Made by a program: the position numbers and the translations under genes. The notes under the pieces were generated by a model. That model did not search any database, had not been told where the DNA came from, and saw nothing but the letters and a program-made list of their open reading frames with translations. DNA of 38,567 nt from Actinomycetes bacterium (GTDB lineage Bacteria > Actinomycetota > Thermoleophilia > Miltoncostaeales > Miltoncostaeaceae), in assembly GCA_024639225.1 (NCBI GenBank), contig JAHEIS010000007.1:1-38567 (forward strand), read 5' to 3'. This document shows, in pieces, positions 28,574-36,054 of the stretch (within the stretch, counting starts at the first letter, position 1; every line of letters starts with the position of its first letter).

Positions 28574-29386
28574 TCAGGCGGTCCGGCTGTTCCCAGCGGC
28601 GATCCGCGCGTCGGCCCGGCGGGCGATGACGACGGCCCAGACGATGCCGAAGCCCAGCACCAGCACGGCGCCACCCGCGATGGCGTCAAGGATGTAGTGG
28701 TTTGCCGTCCCGACGATCATGACGAAGACGATCACGGGGTACAGGAGCGCGGCGATTCGCAGGTGCCATCCGCGCAGCAGCAGCAGCCCGGCGACGCCGA
28801 TCATCAGCGCGTAGCCGAAGTGCATCGACGGCACGGCGGCGTAGGGATTGAAGAGGCCGGAGAACACGCCGCCCTGGAGGTCGATGTTGCTGACGCTCGA
28901 CAGCGTCCCGATGAGCCCGTCGCCTTCGAAAAGCCGCGGCGGAGCAACGGGGAAGGCCATGTAGATGATCAGTGCGATCCCGTTCGCCACGAGGAAGGTG
29001 TTGCGGATCAACGGGTAGATGGCGCGCCGGCGCATGTAGAGCCAGACGAAGAACGCCGTCGTGACCACCCAGTGGGCCGAGATGTACAGGTAATTCATGA
29101 CCGAGGCGAGGCCGAGGTGGTCGACGGTCCATCGCTGGATCGTGCCCTCGTAGAACAGCCCGTTGGCCCGTTCGAACGCGACGATGCTGTTGGCATTGGC
29201 CTGGGCCAGCAACGGATCGCCGACGACGAAGCCCCGTGACACCTGGTAGACGGCGAGGGCGGCGAGGAAGATCAGCACCTCGCGGACGCCGGGGTATCGC
29301 CGAAAGAAGCGCCCCCAGGCCCCGACGCCGTGGGCGTCGTGTGTGTGACCGGCTGTGTCAGTTGGTCGCGTCACTGCTGGAACCAT
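28574..29386 (-). CDS. PAP2-superfamily membrane protein (Aur1/inositolphosphotransferase-like)
   Basis: 270-residue membrane protein with about six hydrophobic helices. The PAP2 active-site motifs are [22 protein letters not shown] (Ser, His) and [14 protein letters not shown] (His, Asp), in the arrangement of the Aur1/inositol-phosphorylceramide-synthase-like branch rather than PgpB. It may act on a lipid phosphate or transfer a phospho-head group; the substrate is not readable. TTGTGC-17-TACACT is placed so that the ATG comes 11 nt after the -10 box. Confidence 0.85.
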   Translation of the reverse strand: MVPAVTRPTDTAGHTHDAHGVGAWGRFFRRYPGVREVLIFLAALAVYQVSRGFVVGDPLLAQANANSIVAFERANGLFYEGTIQRWTVDHLGLASVMNYLYISAHWVVTTAFFVWLYMRRRAIYPLIRNTFLVANGIALIIYMAFPVAPPRLFEGDGLIGTLSSVSNIDLQGGVFSGLFNPYAAVPSMHFGYALMIGVAGLLLLRGWHLRIAALLYPVIVFVMIVGTANHYILDAIAGGAVLVLGFGIVWAVVIARRADARIAAGNSRTA

Positions 29387-29484
29387 CGTGACGAAGGAGT
29401 GTAATACCGGCCCGGGAGGGGCACAACAGGGTCCGCTGGCGACCGCGGCCCTCCTCGGCTAGCATCCCCACGCCGCAATGGCGG

Positions 29485-29558
29485 CGGGGTGTGGCGCAGC
29501 CTGGTAGCGCGCTCCGTTCGGGTCGGAGAGGTCCTCGGTTCAAATCCGAGCACCCCGA
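29485..29558 (+). tRNA. tRNA-Pro (CGG anticodon)
   Basis: 74-nt cloverleaf: acceptor CGGGGTG / CACCCCG with discriminator A, D-arm GGCGCAGCCTGGTAGCGC, anticodon stem CTCCG / CGGAG with loop TTCGGGT (anticodon CGG, reading CCG), and T-arm with GGTTCAAATCC. The terminal CCA is not encoded. A TAGCAT about 20 nt upstream may be its -10 box. Confidence 0.97.
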
Positions 29559-29579
29559 TATTCAAACCCGATACACGCA

Positions 29580-29809
29580 GCGCTTCGCGCAGGCCTTCGA
29601 GAGGCGCGGGGCGTCTGGCGTGGGGAGGCGCTGCGGAGCCCCGCGAAAACCCGCTGCGGCAGGGAAGCAGGAGGGGTCAACGCCGAGAGGGCGAGGACCC
29701 GTCGCTCCCCCGGCAGCGGCCCGCACCGGGCTGAAGCTGGATGAGAGCGTTGTGCCAAGAAGGCACGGGCCCGTTCGATGACGCTGCCACGGCGCGCTTC
29801 GCAGCGCGC
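29580..29809. other. Stem-loop-rich gap; candidate structured RNA
   Basis: The 271 nt from the tRNA to nfuA shows no gene, but holds a series of stems: GCGC/GCGC (29580-29590), GCCT/AGGC (29593-29605), an 8-bp CGCGGGGC / GCCCCGCG (29605-29645), a nested hairpin (29651-29719: CCGCTGC/GCAGCGG, GGGA/TCCC, GGGTC/GACCC, CGCC/GGCG), another (29746-29785: AGCGT/ACGCT enclosing GTGCC/GGCAC), and GCGCGCT-TCGC-AGCGCGC (29792-29809). High GC content makes chance stems common, so this is a candidate only; no known RNA family was recognised and the strand is undetermined. Confidence 0.25.
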
Positions 29810-29829
29810 GGCCGCGCGGGACGCTCTTA

Positions 29830-30063
29830 CTAGACGGTGATGACGCCCTCGACCTCGGGCACGGTGCGCCGGAGTTCGGCCTCGATCCCCAGGGTCAGGG
29901 TCGCCGTGGAGAGCGGGCACCCTCCGCAGGAGCCCATCATCTGCAGATGGACGAAGCCCTCCTGGTCGAACTCGACCAGTTCCACATCGCCGCCGTCGGC
30001 GTGCAGAGCGGGGCGGATGTTGTCGAGGACGTCTTCGATCCTCGTGACGATCTCTGCGGACAT
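29830..30063 (-). CDS. NifU-like C-terminal-domain Fe-S scaffold protein (Nfu)
   Basis: 77 residues forming a single Nfu domain: LDNIRPALHADGGDVELVE, then the cluster-binding Cys46-x-x-Cys49 in GSCGGCPLS. Such proteins carry and transfer Fe-S clusters to client enzymes. Strong GGAGGT ribosome site 6 nt before the ATG. It diverges from the nitrilase gene. The downstream RlmD-type enzyme and the dehydrogenase at 727-3399 are possible Fe-S clients; this is inference. Confidence 0.93.
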   Translation of the reverse strand: MSAEIVTRIEDVLDNIRPALHADGGDVELVEFDQEGFVHLQMMGSCGGCPLSTATLTLGIEAELRRTVPEVEGVITV

Positions 30064-30141
30064 CGGTCACCTCCGGCGTGTCCTCTTCAAGTCTAGCGCC
30101 GACCCTGCCCGGACGGCGGCCGACGTTCTTCGGGCAGGCTC

Positions 30142-30147
30142 TATCCT
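30142..30147 (+). promoter_or_regulatory. -10 box for the uORF/nitrilase transcript
   Basis: TATCCT lies 8 nt before ATG 30156, so transcription would start at or just before that ATG. No convincing -35 box is visible. Confidence 0.4.
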
Positions 30148-30155
30148 GAGTATCC

Positions 30156-30185
30156 ATGCTCCCCGCGCCCGTTACACCCGCCTGA
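30156..30185 (+). CDS. Possible leaderless nine-codon uORF coupled to the nitrilase gene
   Basis: ATG 30156 reads MLPAPVTPA and stops at TGA 30183-30185, whose last base is the A of the nitrilase ATG (TGATG). It has no Shine-Dalgarno site but sits 8 nt after TATCCT, the geometry of a leaderless start. The nitrilase ATG has no ribosome site of its own, so re-initiation from this uORF could drive it. Seen: the ORF, overlap and -10 box. Inferred: translation. Confidence 0.35.
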   Translation: MLPAPVTPA

Positions 30186-31006
30186 TGCGCGCCGCCGTCA
30201 TCCAGATGACCTCCGGGCCGGATGTTGAGGCGAACACGCGGACCGCCGGTCGCTTCGTCAGGGATGCGGCCGCCGCGGGCGCCGAGCTGGTCGTTCTGCC
30301 CGAGAAGTGGCCGCTCATCCACAACGCCGCAGCCACCCTCGCCGCCGCCGAGTCGCTCGATGGCGCATCGGCGACGGCGGCCCGTGAGTGGGCGCGGGAG
30401 CACGGGCTCACGCTGCTGGCCGGCAGCATCATCGAGGCCGCGCCTGGCGGCCGGGTCCACAACACGAGCCTGCTGATCGACCCCTCGGGCGAGGTCGTCG
30501 CGCGCTACCGCAAGCTGCACATGTTCGACGTGGAGGTCGCGGGCACGGTCTACCGCGAGTCGGATGCCTCCGCGCCCGGCGATGAGGTGGTCTGCGCCCC
30601 CGCCGCCGGCCGCCGCCTGGGCATGACCATCTGCTACGACCTCCGCTTTCCCGAGCTGTACCGGCGGCTCGCCCTCGACGGTGCCGATCTGCTGGTCGTA
30701 CCGGCCGCCTTCACCGCCACGACCGGTCGTGCTCACTGGGAGACGCTCCTCCGGGCCCGGGCCATCGAGAACCAGGCCTTCGTCCTCGCCTCCGATCAGT
30801 GGGGCGAGCATCCCAACGGGACCCGCTCCCACGGCGGAAGCATGATCGTCGATCCCTGGGGCACCGTGCTCGCCCGCATCGACGAGGGTGAGGGCATCGC
30901 CGTCGCCGATCTGGACTTCGCCGAGATGGACGCGGTGCGGGGGCGTCTCCCCGTTCTCGGTCACCGGCGAGCCGACGTCTACGGGGACCCCGGCCCGGCG
31001 CGCTGA
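30185..31006 (+). CDS. Carbon-nitrogen hydrolase (nitrilase/Nit family amidase)
   Basis: 273-residue cytoplasmic amidase. The catalytic triad is Glu40 (LPEKWP), Lys110 (RYRKLHMFDV) and Cys150 (TICYDLRFPELYR). The close match to Nit1/Nit2 motifs suggests an omega-amidase or deaminated-glutathione amidase; the substrate is inferred. ATG 30185 gives the usual MRAAVIQM start; the track ORF extends backwards with no start codon close by. Followed 37 nt later by the RlmD-type gene. Confidence 0.92.
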   Translation: MRAAVIQMTSGPDVEANTRTAGRFVRDAAAAGAELVVLPEKWPLIHNAAATLAAAESLDGASATAAREWAREHGLTLLAGSIIEAAPGGRVHNTSLLIDPSGEVVARYRKLHMFDVEVAGTVYRESDASAPGDEVVCAPAAGRRLGMTICYDLRFPELYRRLALDGADLLVVPAAFTATTGRAHWETLLRARAIENQAFVLASDQWGEHPNGTRSHGGSMIVDPWGTVLARIDEGEGIAVADLDFAEMDAVRGRLPVLGHRRADVYGDPGPAR

Positions 31007-31029
31007 GCCCGGCCCGTGGTTCCGGGCCC

Positions 31030-31035
31030 TATGAT
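31030..31035 (+). promoter_or_regulatory. -10 box giving a leaderless rlmD-type mRNA
   Basis: TATGAT (5 of 6 matches to TATAAT) lies 8 nt before the GTG start, with no Shine-Dalgarno site between. No clear -35 box. Confidence 0.4.
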
Positions 31036-31043
31036 CCGCCGCC

Positions 31044-32411
31044 GTGGGACGCGAGCGGGTCGGCACCGAGATCGAGATCGAGATCGATGACCTCGCCTTC
31101 GGTGGCGCCGGGGTGGGTCGCCACGAGGGCTGGGTGGTCTTCGTGCACGACACGGCGCCCGGTGACCGGGTGCGGGCACGGATTCGCAAGTCGCGCCGCC
31201 GTCACGGCGAGGCGGATCTGCTCGAGGTACTGGACGAGGGCGCGGTTCGCATCGCCCCGGAGTGCCCGCACGTCCCCCGCTGTGGGGGATGTCGCCTCCA
31301 GCATGTCCCGTACGACCTCACCCTGGAGGCCAAGCGCTCGCAGGTCGGCGAGCACCTGGCACGGATCGGCCACATCACCGGCATCGACGTCCGCGATCCC
31401 GTGCCCGCGGTCAGCCCGTTCGGCTACCGCAACAAGATGGAGTACTCCTCGGCCCCGGGGCCCGACGGCGCGGTGCTGGGCTTCCACGAGCGCGGTCGCT
31501 GGGACAGCGTGCTGGATCTCACCACCTGCCTGCTGGCCTCGCCACGGGCGGAGGCGCTGCGGCGCGAGACGCGCGCCTGGGCGCGGGATGAGGGCCTGCG
31601 CGGCTGGGACCGGCGCGAGCACGTCGGGGACCTACGTCACCTGATCACCCGTGAAGGCGTGACCACCGGCCAGCTGCTGGCCTCGGTCGTGACGACCTCC
31701 GGTCACGACGACGCGGCGGGGCGCCTCGCGGATCGCCTGCGGGCAATCGAGCCCGGTCTTGTCGGCGTACGTCATCTCGTCGGAGACGGCGTGGGGGAGA
31801 CCACCGCCGATCTTCCGGCGCGAATCCTCTGGGGGCAGGACCGGATCGAAGAGCGGATCATGGGCGCGACTCTGCGGCTGTCCGCCGACGCCTTCTTTCA
31901 GACCAACACCGCCATGACCGAGGTTCTCTACGGCCACGTCGCCGAGGCGGCCGGCCTGGACGGCGGCCAGGTCCTCTACGACCTCTTCTCCGGCGTCGGC
32001 AGCATTGGGATCTGTCTGGCGCCCGGCGCGCGTGAGGTCGTCGCGATCGAGATCGACGAGGCCGCCACGGTCGATGCCCGGCTCAACGCGGCCGCCAACG
32101 GCGTGGACAACCATACGGCCCTGGCCGGGGACGTACGGGTCGTCCTCCGCGAGCAGGGTGCCGACCTGCCGCCGCCCGATGTCGCCATCGTCGATCCGCC
32201 GCGGGCGGGACTGTCGGGCGGTGCGGTCCGGCGTGTCCTCGAGCTCGCACCGCCGACCCTGGTCTACGTGAGCTGCCAGCCCGCCACCTTCGCCGACAAC
32301 GCGGCGCGCTTCATCGCCGGCGGCTACGAGCTGGAGTACGTCCAGCCGGTCGACATGTTCCCCCAGACGCCGCACATCGAGGCGGTTGCCCGCTTCACCC
32401 GGTCCGACTGA
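31044..32411 (+). CDS. RNA (uracil-C5) methyltransferase, RlmD/TrmA family
   Basis: 455 residues. It has an N-terminal TRAM domain (EIEIDDLAFGGAGVGR), 4Fe-4S ligands Cys74, Cys80, Cys83 and Cys162, and a SAM-binding domain (YDLFSGVGSIGICLA). The catalytic Cys411 lies in YVSCQPATFADN and the general-base Glu in PHIEAVARF. This makes m5U in 23S rRNA (RlmD-like) or possibly tRNA; the target is not certain. GTG start with a -10 box 8 nt upstream. Confidence 0.94.
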   Translation: MGRERVGTEIEIEIDDLAFGGAGVGRHEGWVVFVHDTAPGDRVRARIRKSRRRHGEADLLEVLDEGAVRIAPECPHVPRCGGCRLQHVPYDLTLEAKRSQVGEHLARIGHITGIDVRDPVPAVSPFGYRNKMEYSSAPGPDGAVLGFHERGRWDSVLDLTTCLLASPRAEALRRETRAWARDEGLRGWDRREHVGDLRHLITREGVTTGQLLASVVTTSGHDDAAGRLADRLRAIEPGLVGVRHLVGDGVGETTADLPARILWGQDRIEERIMGATLRLSADAFFQTNTAMTEVLYGHVAEAAGLDGGQVLYDLFSGVGSIGICLAPGAREVVAIEIDEAATVDARLNAAANGVDNHTALAGDVRVVLREQGADLPPPDVAIVDPPRAGLSGGAVRRVLELAPPTLVYVSCQPATFADNAARFIAGGYELEYVQPVDMFPQTPHIEAVARFTRSD

Positions 32412-32422
32412 GCGTCCAATGA

Positions 32423-32450
32423 CAACGGGGCGCCGTGAGGCGCCCCGTTG
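32423..32450. terminator. Strong hairpin between convergent genes
   Basis: Perfect 12-bp stem CAACGGGGCGCC / GGCGCCCCGTTG with GTGA loop, 12 nt after the methyltransferase stop and 43 nt from the end of the DUF11 gene. Neither side has a real T run, so it may be a bidirectional U-less terminator. Confidence 0.6.
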
Positions 32451-32493
32451 AGGACTGCGACCGGGCATCCGTGCCCGGCATGATCGCTGAGGA

Positions 32494-34146
32494 TCAGACG
32501 GCGGCCGGAGTGGCCTCGCCGTTCTCCTCGGACGGCTTGTCGTTACCCGGGCCCTCCTTGGGCTTGATGACCCGGACGCATGCGCGGTCCCGGTCACGGG
32601 TGCCCTTGGCACGGACCATCACGACGTTGCAGGCGATCCCGCGCTTCATGCGCGAGACGTATGCCCGGCGTGCCTTGCCCCGCTTCTTCGAGGCGGCCTT
32701 GCGCACCGGCCGGTCCATCTTCGGGCGGCCGACCACCTTGGTCGCGATCCGCAGCGTCCGCGTCTGGCCCGGGCGGATGTGCCCGATCCGGACCATCAAG
32801 CTGCGACGCTTGAGCGAGATGCCCTTCTTGCGGTCCATCAGCTGCCGGGTCCGCTTCGTCTTCACGCGGAAGTACTTCGGCAGCACGTCCTTGAGGTGGA
32901 CGTTGCGAAGCGTCTTGCCACCGCGATTCTTGACGCGGATGGTCCAGACGACCGTGCTGCCCACGTAGGCGCGCTTCTTGTTGGCGCGCTTGTGGACGTG
33001 AAGCTTGCCCTTTCTCGGACGCGGGTCCTCGCTGGAGGGCGTGTCGTTGGTCGGCCTCACGATGACCGGCTTCTCCGGCTTCGGCTCTTGCGGCCGTGGG
33101 TCCTCGCTGGAACCGTTGCTCACGACGACGTCAGGCGGACGCGGATCCTCGGAGGAGGGCTTCTTCTCTTTGGTGCAGATCTTCACGTAGGCGTCGGCGT
33201 GGACCTTGCCCCACTCGGCGCGGACCTCGACGGCGTTCTGCTCGGCCTCGGCCTTCTTGCCGACGAGGATCGCGCGGTTCTTGATGCGGATGCACTCGTT
33301 GACCTTCCGCGGAGCGCGGAGGTACTTGTAGTAGTGCTTCGTCCAGACGCCGTCGAGAGCGGAAATCTGCTCGCCGATCAGCTCGGGCTGGCCGTTCCTG
33401 CCCATCTTGTCGTAGACGTTGGCGGTGGTGTAGCCGCGGTTGTCGATCTCGCCCCGGGCGAAGTTGTAGGGCGCGTAGGCGTGGGTCTCCTTGACCCGGC
33501 GCATCTCGGCCTCGAGCGACGCCTCGAGGGGCTGGTCGCCACCCGGCTCGACGCGGGGACCGTAGGACCACTTCACGACGGCCTTGTTCTTGCCGGCGCG
33601 GTGACCGGGCTCGCCGTCCCAGCGGCACACGTACTCGACGTAGCCGCCGGTCTTCGGCGGGATGATGCCCTTGATGCCGTTGTCTACCTGCGTGGTGGTG
33701 TCGTTGTTGCCGCCACCGTGCATTGGGCCGATCTCGCACTTGGCGCCACGTTCACCGTGCAGCGCGTCGTGGACGTCGTGAACGGCGATGACCCGACGCC
33801 TGCTCGGGTTGTGCATGTAGATCTTGCCGTAGACCTTGTGGCTGCCGGTCTTGACGACCTTCGGGGTCGCGGTGACCTTGTAGCCCACCTTCACATGGTA
33901 GTTCTCGTGGTTGTAGCCGACGCGGCGATCAGGGGACTTCTCGATGTCCCATTTCCAGTACGCGGCGTGGTAGGCGTGGGCGCTCTTCTTGACTTCAAGG
34001 CCCTTCTTCATTTCTTCCTGTGAAGGAAGCTCAACGGTGTCGGTGGCCAGGGCCTGGCCTCCGAATGCGCCCATGGCGGCACCGGCCACGACCAGTGCGG
34101 CCAGGCCGCGCGCTCGGCGGCGCGTCGGGGGGCGGAGGGTGCTCAT
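32494..34146 (-). CDS. Secreted DUF11-like repeat protein of unknown function
   Basis: 550 residues. ATG 34146 is chosen because AGGAG lies 5 nt upstream and a signal peptide follows (RARGLAALVVAGAAMGAFGGQALA); the track adds 27 residues. After it comes a His/Tyr/Lys-rich region (YHAAYWKWDIEKS), then a linker with three SSEDPRP repeats, then a DUF11-type beta domain (VVWTIRVKNRGGKTLRNVHLKDVLP). Six or more Cys in the mature part could form disulfides. No sortase motif or C-terminal anchor is seen. It is strongly basic for a secreted protein. Function unknown; a cell-surface or envelope role is likely. Confidence 0.82.
   Translation of the reverse strand: MSTLRPPTRRRARGLAALVVAGAAMGAFGGQALATDTVELPSQEEMKKGLEVKKSAHAYHAAYWKWDIEKSPDRRVGYNHENYHVKVGYKVTATPKVVKTGSHKVYGKIYMHNPSRRRVIAVHDVHDALHGERGAKCEIGPMHGGGNNDTTTQVDNGIKGIIPPKTGGYVEYVCRWDGEPGHRAGKNKAVVKWSYGPRVEPGGDQPLEASLEAEMRRVKETHAYAPYNFARGEIDNRGYTTANVYDKMGRNGQPELIGEQISALDGVWTKHYYKYLRAPRKVNECIRIKNRAILVGKKAEAEQNAVEVRAEWGKVHADAYVKICTKEKKPSSEDPRPPDVVVSNGSSEDPRPQEPKPEKPVIVRPTNDTPSSEDPRPRKGKLHVHKRANKKRAYVGSTVVWTIRVKNRGGKTLRNVHLKDVLPKYFRVKTKRTRQLMDRKKGISLKRRSLMVRIGHIRPGQTRTLRIATKVVGRPKMDRPVRKAASKKRGKARRAYVSRMKRGIACNVVMVRAKGTRDRDRACVRVIKPKEGPGNDKPSEENGEATPAAV
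33016..33156 (-). repeat. Three SSEDPRP-coding repeats
   Basis: Three 21-nt copies at 33016-33036, 33091-33111 and 33136-33156 encode the identical heptapeptide SSEDPRP with some synonymous changes. They lie in the Pro-rich linker of the DUF11-like protein. Confidence 0.8.
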
Positions 34147-34436
34147 ATGAACTCCTGGGAGTCGGGGGCGGCCACCTTGCCGCAAATTACGAGTGGCTCG
34201 CATCCGGGAGCGCTGCGGAGGATTCACTCACAGGGCCCCGTCCGGGGGGACTGGTCCGAGGTCGAGGTTTTATGCTCTCGTTAAGGCGAGGTTCCCTCCC
34301 CGTGTGTCTCGAAGCCCTGTTTTTGAGCCGTTTTCGACGCGGATCGCAACGCGTCGACCACATTCCGGCGCCGGTTGATCGGCGAATCTGCGGCATCGCC
34401 CCCGCGCGCTGATCGCCCGGGGGCGGACGATTCAAC
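34147..34436. other. 290-nt gap without a recognisable gene
   Basis: Lies upstream of the DUF11-like gene and downstream of the transglycosylase gene. It is more AT-rich than its surroundings near 34267-34345 and contains a 7-bp inverted repeat (CGACGCG ... CGCGTCG, 34335-34356). It probably holds the DUF11 gene's promoter; no convincing -35/-10 pair or known riboswitch was found. Confidence 0.4.
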
Positions 34437-35087
34437 TCACCGGCGACCGCAGACCGGCCAGTGGCTGTCCATCCCCTGCGCGAAGGCCCACGACGCGGCC
34501 AGGGCCGCCGCCTGCGGGTCGTCGCGGCCCCAGCGGGCGTAAGGCGTCGCGTTCCAGAGCGGCATGCCGAACTGGAAGAGGCCCAGATAGGGGCCGGACG
34601 CGGCCGTCGGGATCAGCGTCGACTCGCAACGTGCGATCCGCAGCATCCGCTCCTCGGGTAGTCCGTAAGCGATAGCGGCGAGGCGCACGGCCTCCTCCGC
34701 GTCCACTCCGGCGCGCGACGCCGCCGCCGCCTGCGCCACGCGGCCGGCGGCCTGCGCGCGGACCTGCTTCAGACGGGAGCGCGTGCCCGCCCGCTCTCGT
34801 CGGATCTGGGCCCGCAGGGCGGCGTTGCGCTTGCGTAGTTCCCGGGCGCGGGCCGCCGCCCGGTCGAGTTCCTCAGCGGCCCAGGGGGCCAGGGTGGGCA
34901 TCGCGGCCGGCGCCACGGACGCGGCGGCTGCGGGGGGTCCGTAGGACGGGGGCTCGGCGGCGCTGAGCAGGCCGGAGACCAGGACGGCCAGGATGAGTCC
35001 GGCGAAGATGGGCAGCCGGACGGGATGGGAGCGAAACAGGGTTGAATCCCCTCGTGAGACGGCGATGGGCCGCGCTCGGAGGGGCAT
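34437..35087 (-). CDS. Membrane-anchored lytic-transglycosylase-like protein
   Basis: 216 residues. ATG 35087 is preferred because GGAGG lies 4 nt upstream; the track adds 26 residues. An N-terminal hydrophobic segment (RLPIFAGLILAVLVSGLLSA) serves as signal or anchor, followed by an Ala/Arg-rich coiled coil (ELDRAAARARELRKRNAALR), then an SLT-like domain with the likely catalytic Glu in RIARCES and the family-type text GLFQFGMPLW and HWPVC. It would cleave or remodel peptidoglycan outside the membrane. Confidence 0.84.
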   Translation of the reverse strand: MPLRARPIAVSRGDSTLFRSHPVRLPIFAGLILAVLVSGLLSAAEPPSYGPPAAAASVAPAAMPTLAPWAAEELDRAAARARELRKRNAALRAQIRRERAGTRSRLKQVRAQAAGRVAQAAAASRAGVDAEEAVRLAAIAYGLPEERMLRIARCESTLIPTAASGPYLGLFQFGMPLWNATPYARWGRDDPQAAALAASWAFAQGMDSHWPVCGRR

Positions 35088-35264
35088 GGGGCCTCCGGGC
35101 GGGGCGGCCGCACCCGGCAGGCGCGACACCGGGAGACACCCTGCCCGCCGCAGAGGGTCGCGCAAGGGTGCGGTGTGCTGTCAGGACCGGTTTGAGGGGC
35201 CCCGCACAGAACGTTTACCCGGTCTCCCCGCTTTCTCCACGGCCGGCGTCGGGGACCGCCCCTT

Positions 35265-35927
35265 TCAGAACGGGGGCTGTTCGCGGTGCCACTCGCCGAG
35301 GACACGGAATGCGCTCCAGAACGCGCGCTTCGCACCCTCCTCATCGAGGGACTCGTCGATGTCCGGCGTGAAGATGACCCCGACGCTGGGCGTCCAGGGC
35401 TGGATCGCGCCCGGCTCCGCCCGCATCTCCTCACTCATCGGGTAGCCGAGGTCGTTGAGGGCGCGCACCACGCGCTCGCCCATGACGACGAGCACGCGCG
35501 GCATCACGATCGCCAGCTCGCGCTCGAGCCACTGGGGGCGTTCCGCGGCGGCCTGCTCGGCACGCTCATCGAGGCACTTCACACAGAGGGTCCCGTAGAG
35601 GGACAGCGGATCGACCCCCAGGCGCTCGCAGCTCTTGAGGATCGCCGTGCCCGCCCGGCCGAAGAAGGCGACGCCCTCCTGCTGCTCGGCCGCGCTCGGA
35701 GCCCACTTGATCAGCATGACCTCCGAGCGGGGAGCGCCGGAGCTGAGGACCGGCAGGGTGCCTGCGCCACACTCCTCGCTGGCCGAGATCGCATCGTTGA
35801 GGGCACCCATCTCCGCGATCGAGCGCTTGAGGTAGGCGTCCTGGATCTCGTCGGGCCCACCGAAGGCGGCAGGGTTGAGCGGCAGGGCGCGCGGGGCGGA
35901 CGGAGGCTTGGACGGATCTGGCGGCAT
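35265..35927 (-). CDS. Degenerate uracil-DNA-glycosylase-superfamily protein
   Basis: 220 residues related to family 4/5 uracil-DNA glycosylases: EGVAFFGRAGTAILK, then LYGTLCVKCL and LERELAIVMPRVLVVMGERVV follow the family pattern. However, the usual GEAPG of motif A is replaced by KWAPS, and the HP-containing motif B by IFTPDIDES. Only part of the 4Fe-4S Cys set remains (Cys53, Cys115, Cys118). It is probably not a standard UDG and may bind DNA or have another activity. No partner gene. Confidence 0.72.
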   Translation of the reverse strand: MPPDPSKPPSAPRALPLNPAAFGGPDEIQDAYLKRSIAEMGALNDAISASEECGAGTLPVLSSGAPRSEVMLIKWAPSAAEQQEGVAFFGRAGTAILKSCERLGVDPLSLYGTLCVKCLDERAEQAAAERPQWLERELAIVMPRVLVVMGERVVRALNDLGYPMSEEMRAEPGAIQPWTPSVGVIFTPDIDESLDEEGAKRAFWSAFRVLGEWHREQPPF

Positions 35928-36010
35928 CGGCGACGGACCTATTTACCGGTGTCGGGGCGACTCCTGCCCCGGAGCGTTTCACAACATCGCGGGCGAGGGC
36001 CCACGCGTTG

Positions 36011-36052
36011 CGTCGGGCCCGGGCGTGGGTCGACCCACGCCCGGGCCCGACG
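36011..36052. terminator. 42-bp perfect palindrome just after ino1
   Basis: 21-bp arms with no spacer, including GGGCCCGGGCGTGGGTC and its exact complement, centred at 36031/36032 and starting 2 nt after the ino1 stop on the minus strand. As RNA it makes a very stable hairpin but has no T run. Most likely a U-less terminator or 3'-end stabiliser for the pgsA-ino1 mRNA. Confidence 0.65.
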
Positions 36053-36054
36053 AC

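Noticed and set aside
29640-29690. GGGAAGCAGG resembling the SRP RNA loop (GGAAGCAG)
   Set aside because: The nearly invariant preceding CAGGTCCGGAAGG type sequence and tetraloop are absent, and the strand position in the stem is wrong.
29485-29830. Integration (att) site at tRNA-Pro
   Set aside because: No direct repeat of the tRNA 3' end and no integrase or mobile gene is found in the window.
29540-31189. 549-codon minus-strand ORF over nfuA, nitrilase and methyltransferase genes
   Set aside because: Shadow frame of three conserved genes with no domain of its own.
35088-35264. c-di-AMP (ydaO) riboswitch upstream of the transglycosylase gene
   Set aside because: Such riboswitches often precede cell-wall lytic genes, and CCTGACAGC is loosely similar, but the core segments ending GCTAACC and GTAGGC are missing.
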